Shown in pieces: positions 60,280 to 64,000 of a DNA stretch of 64,000 bases. Every line of letters starts with the position of its first letter. Positions within the stretch are counted from its first letter, which is position 1. Location of the stretch: NCBI RefSeq assembly GCF_032118995.1, contig NC_092650.1:15126501-15190500 (forward strand), given 5' to 3'. A program made the translations under genes and the position numbers. The stretch is from Asterias amurensis (Eukaryota > Echinodermata > Asteroidea > Forcipulatida > Asteriidae). The notes under the pieces are model-generated. The model was not told where the DNA came from, made no database searches, and worked only from the letters and a program-made list of their open reading frames with translations.

Positions 60280-61015
60280 AAGGCACCTGGAGAATAGCCT
60301 TGCTCAAGGCAGTCGCATTATTCGCTCCGAAAAGACGCAGCTGTAAACCCACCCGCCGTATACCCTGTGCATGGTGTGTGCGATCACACCGAATGACCCA
60401 CCCGTATACACACTGTCACATCGCACGAATACTGTTCACACAAGTCATCGCACTCGTACACCACTAACCGCATGCGGAGGCCGTCAGGCCGACAGCCTTG
60501 TCGGGTCTGTATCTTCCCGTTTTGATGTGTTGTATTGAAAAAATTCCAATAGTGGACGAAATAGGGGGGCTCTAGGATATGCTAGTATGCAGCTCATGAA
60601 TGAGTATATCGTTCGTCAGACCTATCAGACAACACAGGATGTGAGGCAAATGAATTATTCATTTTGACGTCCAATCACGCACTTCCCTTATCACGACCTT
60701 TGGACCCTATCATGCTCGTGTGTGATGTAAACATGTCTCGTCTTTCGCGGGCATTATGGTAATGAGCTGACCGTGGGAACTCTTCGCTTATTATAGTAAT
60801 GAGGTCAGTGGCTTCAACACAGACCCTACAAGGCTGTCGGCCTGACGGCCTCCGCATGCGGATAGTGTACGGGGGCATCGTGTCGTGCGATGTTACGCAC
60901 AGTTAATACGGGTGGGTTGTACGCACAGTGAATACGGGTGGGTTTTTGTACAGCGGCGGTCTTTTTCGGAGTGAATAATTCGACTGCCTTGAGCAAGGCT
61001 ACCTGGAGAAATGTT
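60280..61015. mobile_element. Composite foldback element
   Basis: Outer inverted arms (60280-60345 and 60955-61012) carry CCTTGCTCAAGGCAGTCG and its inverse. Inner arms (60469-60512 and 60818-60861) carry CGCATGCGGAGGCCGTCAGG and its inverse, around a 300-bp core. No transposase is present. Confidence 0.75.
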
Positions 61016-61298
61016 GTGTAACTGGAGAAGTGTTTTGTTGTTTTAGTTTTTATGCTGGTGGTGGTGGTGGTACAGGTTTAATGTGCTGGAACACTCAGCT
61101 GACAGGAAGTGCAAATCTACACTTTGACCGGTCCTTTAAGAGCATAGATCATGCAAGGAATGGGAGCATTAATTTAGAGAGTTACAAGGCTACGTGAAGT
61201 CTATTATTTTTAGAGATTAAACACAAATGTTGAGCACACTTTTTTGAGCACACTTGCAGGCCTTTTCGGACATTGGGATACTGTATTCGAGCATTTGT

Positions 61299-61445
61299 AA
61301 TAGGCGACTTTTGGGACGCTTGGTGGCAGCAGACTTACCAGGTAAAATCCATTGTTCTCGGTAATGTACGCAGGCTCAGAACTACGTAATTTTGGAAATT
61401 TACCTGGTAAGTCTGCTGCCACCTAGCGATCCAAAGTCGCCAATT
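61299..61445. mobile_element. Family 2 MITE at the start of tandem duplication unit 2
   Basis: Near-identical to 53684-53830; the sequence to its left is unrelated to that left of copy 1. Confidence 0.8.
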
Positions 61446-64000
61446 GTACTCAGTGGCCAAGTCACTGTTACTTGACTAAAACTTAGCTAGCCAAGGTTGG
61501 CAGTATTCGTTAATCGACTGAAAACTACTTGCACCGGCCGTTGTACTTTAATCCAGAACTGAACAAAGTGCAATCGTAAACTCAACCCGCGCTGCTCTTG
61601 TTGGAGATAAGTAACACACCAACAAATAACAGTTGACGTTTGGTATCATGGGCGGTAATAAAAATTATTAACACCATACTTTTACTTTACAACCACAAAT
61701 ATTTAATTTACCTTTCTGGTGAAAAATTATACATGTTATTCTTTATACTAAACTATGAATGATTATAACACACCTCTGTGTTTTTTTTTCTGGTTGGCTG
61801 AAACATGGTCACGTGGGTGAACTATTATACACATTGACTGGCAATGGGGTATAGTGTACGTCTATTCCCCCAAGGGACTTTGAGTGACCAGAAGAAGGAC
61901 CTATATAGGCCCCTCGTCTGGTCACTCAGACCCGAGGGGGAAAGACGTACACTAGTTACCGAAATATGCCAGTCAACAGAAATCTGGAAAAGAAAGGAAG
62001 TTTTGTAGTTGCAATTCACGGTTCAAGTCAAGAGAGGGCGCTGTAACCGGGCACTATTTTCAAAGACTAGTGCCCGCTCGGGTACTAGTTCTTGAAAAAC
62101 ACATGCGCGCGATCACAAGACTATAGTTCATCCCACATGACCGTGTTTAGCCAGCCAGAATACAGAACAAGCAAGAGGTGTCATATAGTCCAGTGATTGC
62201 GTGCGCATGATAGTGCCCGATCGGGCACTAGTATTTTTGTTTTTGACTGGTTACGGGGCCCTCTATAGACCTGAACCGTGAATAGCAACTCTACAAAACT
62301 TCCTTTCTTTTCAATTTATTATATTTTATTTCACATTGACCGAGGTGTGTTGTATGACCTGGCATAAGTCGGTACCTAGTGCACGTCTATTCCCCCTCGG
62401 GCATTTGACTGCAGAAGAGGGACCTCCGCTAGTCACGTCACTCAAAGTTCCTCGGGGAATAGACGTACACTATTTACCTCATTGCCAGTAATAATTATGT
62501 GTATACAAATTAACCCGGAAGTGATAACAATAACGTGAGAGCGTCCTCGTGCGGTCACGGGCCATTCATTCGGCTTTGGACTCTCAGTTATCAGACAGCT
62601 TTTTAGTAACGATGACTGCATCCCATTCAACATTGATGATGACTCTACTCCCGTCTTTCTTTGAGCACTCACTGCTGGCTAGAAGCTCAATCACGTCTTG
62701 ATACTGTGAGGCGGTTGCCTTCTTTTTAAACTCCGTCACTTGGAGGATGAATTCAAGCAAGAGTTCCCCGTCTTCAGACGTCTTGTCGAAGCACTGGGTG
62801 ATATCCACTTCACAGTTTTGGTAACTGTGGGTGTATGGAATAATACGTTGGTTGAACGGGCTCTGCAATGAAGCAAGGCTAAAGTACCGCACATCCTGTT
62901 TCAAGGAATCAGGAACACTTCTCCAGAGCTTGAACCAACCACACTCGTCTGAAAAAGAAAATATCAAATTATACCAAGAGAGTTCATCACAACATGTACA
63001 ACAACAATATAACAATACAAGACATTGCTAGAGTGTAGGATCGTTTAGTCAATTCATTGTCTGCAATTTGTTTAAAAGGCACTATGGATACTATTGGTAA
63101 ATTAAATTGCTCTAAATACTTGTTGCCATAAAACCTTACTTGTTAGCGATCAATAGAGAGATGTTGATAGTATAAAACATTGTAAAAGAAACGGCTCCCA
63201 AAGTAACGTCGTTTTCGGGAAAGAAGTGGTTTTCCACTAAAATATTTTGAACTTGATTTCAAAACTTCAGAATGAGATTTTGAGTCGGATCGCTATCACC
63301 CACGACAGACATTATTTTGTAACGACTTGTCCATAAGTCTATTTTACCTGACATGATAATGACAAGCAATTTGCCACCAGGTTCAAGGAGGTCGTACATA
63401 TACAACAAGGAGCTCTCTACGTCACCAACGTGGTACAGGGAGTGAATAGCGCTGATGAAATGAAACTTGGTTCCAACTCCGTCAGTATCTCTGTATTGTT
63501 CAAGGGTTTGCTGTCGCCAGTCAAACTTCACACCTTGTAGTTCGTGTCCCTTGGATTGGACCAGTGCCTTGTACTTGATGATTTGATCTTCGGCAGGTTC
63601 AACTACACGGTTAGTGATGATCGGATATTTCTTCAGTAGTGCGGTCAGGAATGGATACTCTATCTCCCCTTTAGAGAACAGTTCAATTAGTTGAAGTTAA
63701 GAATAATTAATGAGGGGATTGATATACAATATACTGGTAATTAACTTCAGGCTGTTAATGAAAGTGTGCTCTAATTAAGTTCAAGCTTAAAACAGCTCAA
63801 CTTTAAAGCCTTTGTTCTTATTAATATACTTTTTACTGGTGTGTTGTCAACAAATAAATTGCTAGCATTGCCTTGCTCGTTCCCGCCCTGCCCAGTTTTC
63901 ACCGTTTTCAAAGCTCAAACATGTCAATCTCCTGCTTATTTATCTGAACTTGTTTACCATTATTCCCCTACTCGGACTTAATACGTTAAACTCAAAAGTC
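61306..64000. repeat. Tandem duplication unit 2 (with HNMT copy F)
   Basis: Direct copy of 53691-56484 with small indels. It runs off the right edge of the window. Confidence 0.92.
62584..63668 (-). CDS. Histamine N-methyltransferase-like protein, copy F (exons 2-3; exon 1 outside window)
   Basis: Exon 2 is 63668-63348 and exon 3 is 62948-62584, with the same splice sites and phase as copy E. Exon 1 would lie beyond 64000. Visible parts read G-EIEY, VVEP, IHSLYHV, LLYMYDLLEPGG and, in exon 3, DECGWFKLWRSVPDSLKQDV. It differs from copy E at a few residues (YMY to YNK-type change at the DNA level gives LLYMY; RIIPY for RNIPY). Its C-terminus is KKLSDN, whereas copy E has one extra base before the end and stops at KKAV. 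Val replaces Asn283 as in E. No break is seen in the part present. Confidence 0.85.

Overview
The window is nuclear DNA of an animal, most likely an echinoderm and probably a sea star. This is inferred from several things: histamine N-methyltransferase-like genes with GT-AG introns, very dense short inverted-repeat elements of a few families, long pure microsatellites, a tyrosine-recombinase (Ngaro/DIRS-type) retroelement, and no bacterial-style operons. No species call can be made from the sequence alone.

The clear protein-coding content is a cluster of histamine N-methyltransferase (HNMT)-like genes. All share one architecture: three coding exons, both introns in phase 1, and a middle exon of exactly 321 nt. 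Copy A (9225 to 3825, minus) and copy B (28176 to 30858, plus) lie in the two arms of a large imperfect inverted duplication (about 1-10375 and 25688-34084) and are transcribed away from each other. Copy D (43145 to 40196, minus) is single. Copy E (57208 to 54974, minus) and copy F (62584 to beyond the right edge, minus) lie in a direct tandem duplication (53691 onward and 61306 onward, offset about 7.6 kb). A, B, D and E each splice in silico to an uninterrupted reading frame of 288-295 codons, close to the 292 residues of human HNMT. Exon 1 of F lies outside the window.

The 15-kb spacer of the large inverted duplication (10376-25687) holds several things. There is a C2H2 zinc-finger gene fragment with an acidic tail (11179-11913) inside a second, nested inverted duplication. 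There are two tandem arrays (about 130-bp units, then 53-bp hairpin units) and a 1-kb TA-flanked inverted-repeat element. There is a decayed Ngaro-like retroelement on the minus strand (about 21700 to 16787) with reverse transcriptase, RNase H, an SGNH-hydrolase-like domain and a tyrosine recombinase. Near 22.7-23.2 kb lies an inverted-repeat element filled with about 20 copies of a short palindrome.

The rest (34-40 kb, 44-53 kb, 57-61 kb) is repeat-rich and gene-poor. It contains a CR1/jockey-type reverse transcriptase remnant (37.85-38.82 kb), a fragment of a THAP-type zinc finger (44.8 kb), a second palindrome-filled inverted-repeat element (45.5-46.1 kb), a tRNA-like sequence (58.5 kb), foldback elements, and two copies of a 440-bp block with alternating dyads, one of them about 0.4 kb upstream of HNMT copy E.

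The main themes are repeated duplication and inversion of one enzyme gene, with MITE-type repeats at the edges of the rearrangements, and two unrelated-looking elements that carry dense arrays of short TTATAA-centred palindromes. Exon limits were placed by eye from splice consensus, phase and alignment to the known HNMT fold, not by any program.
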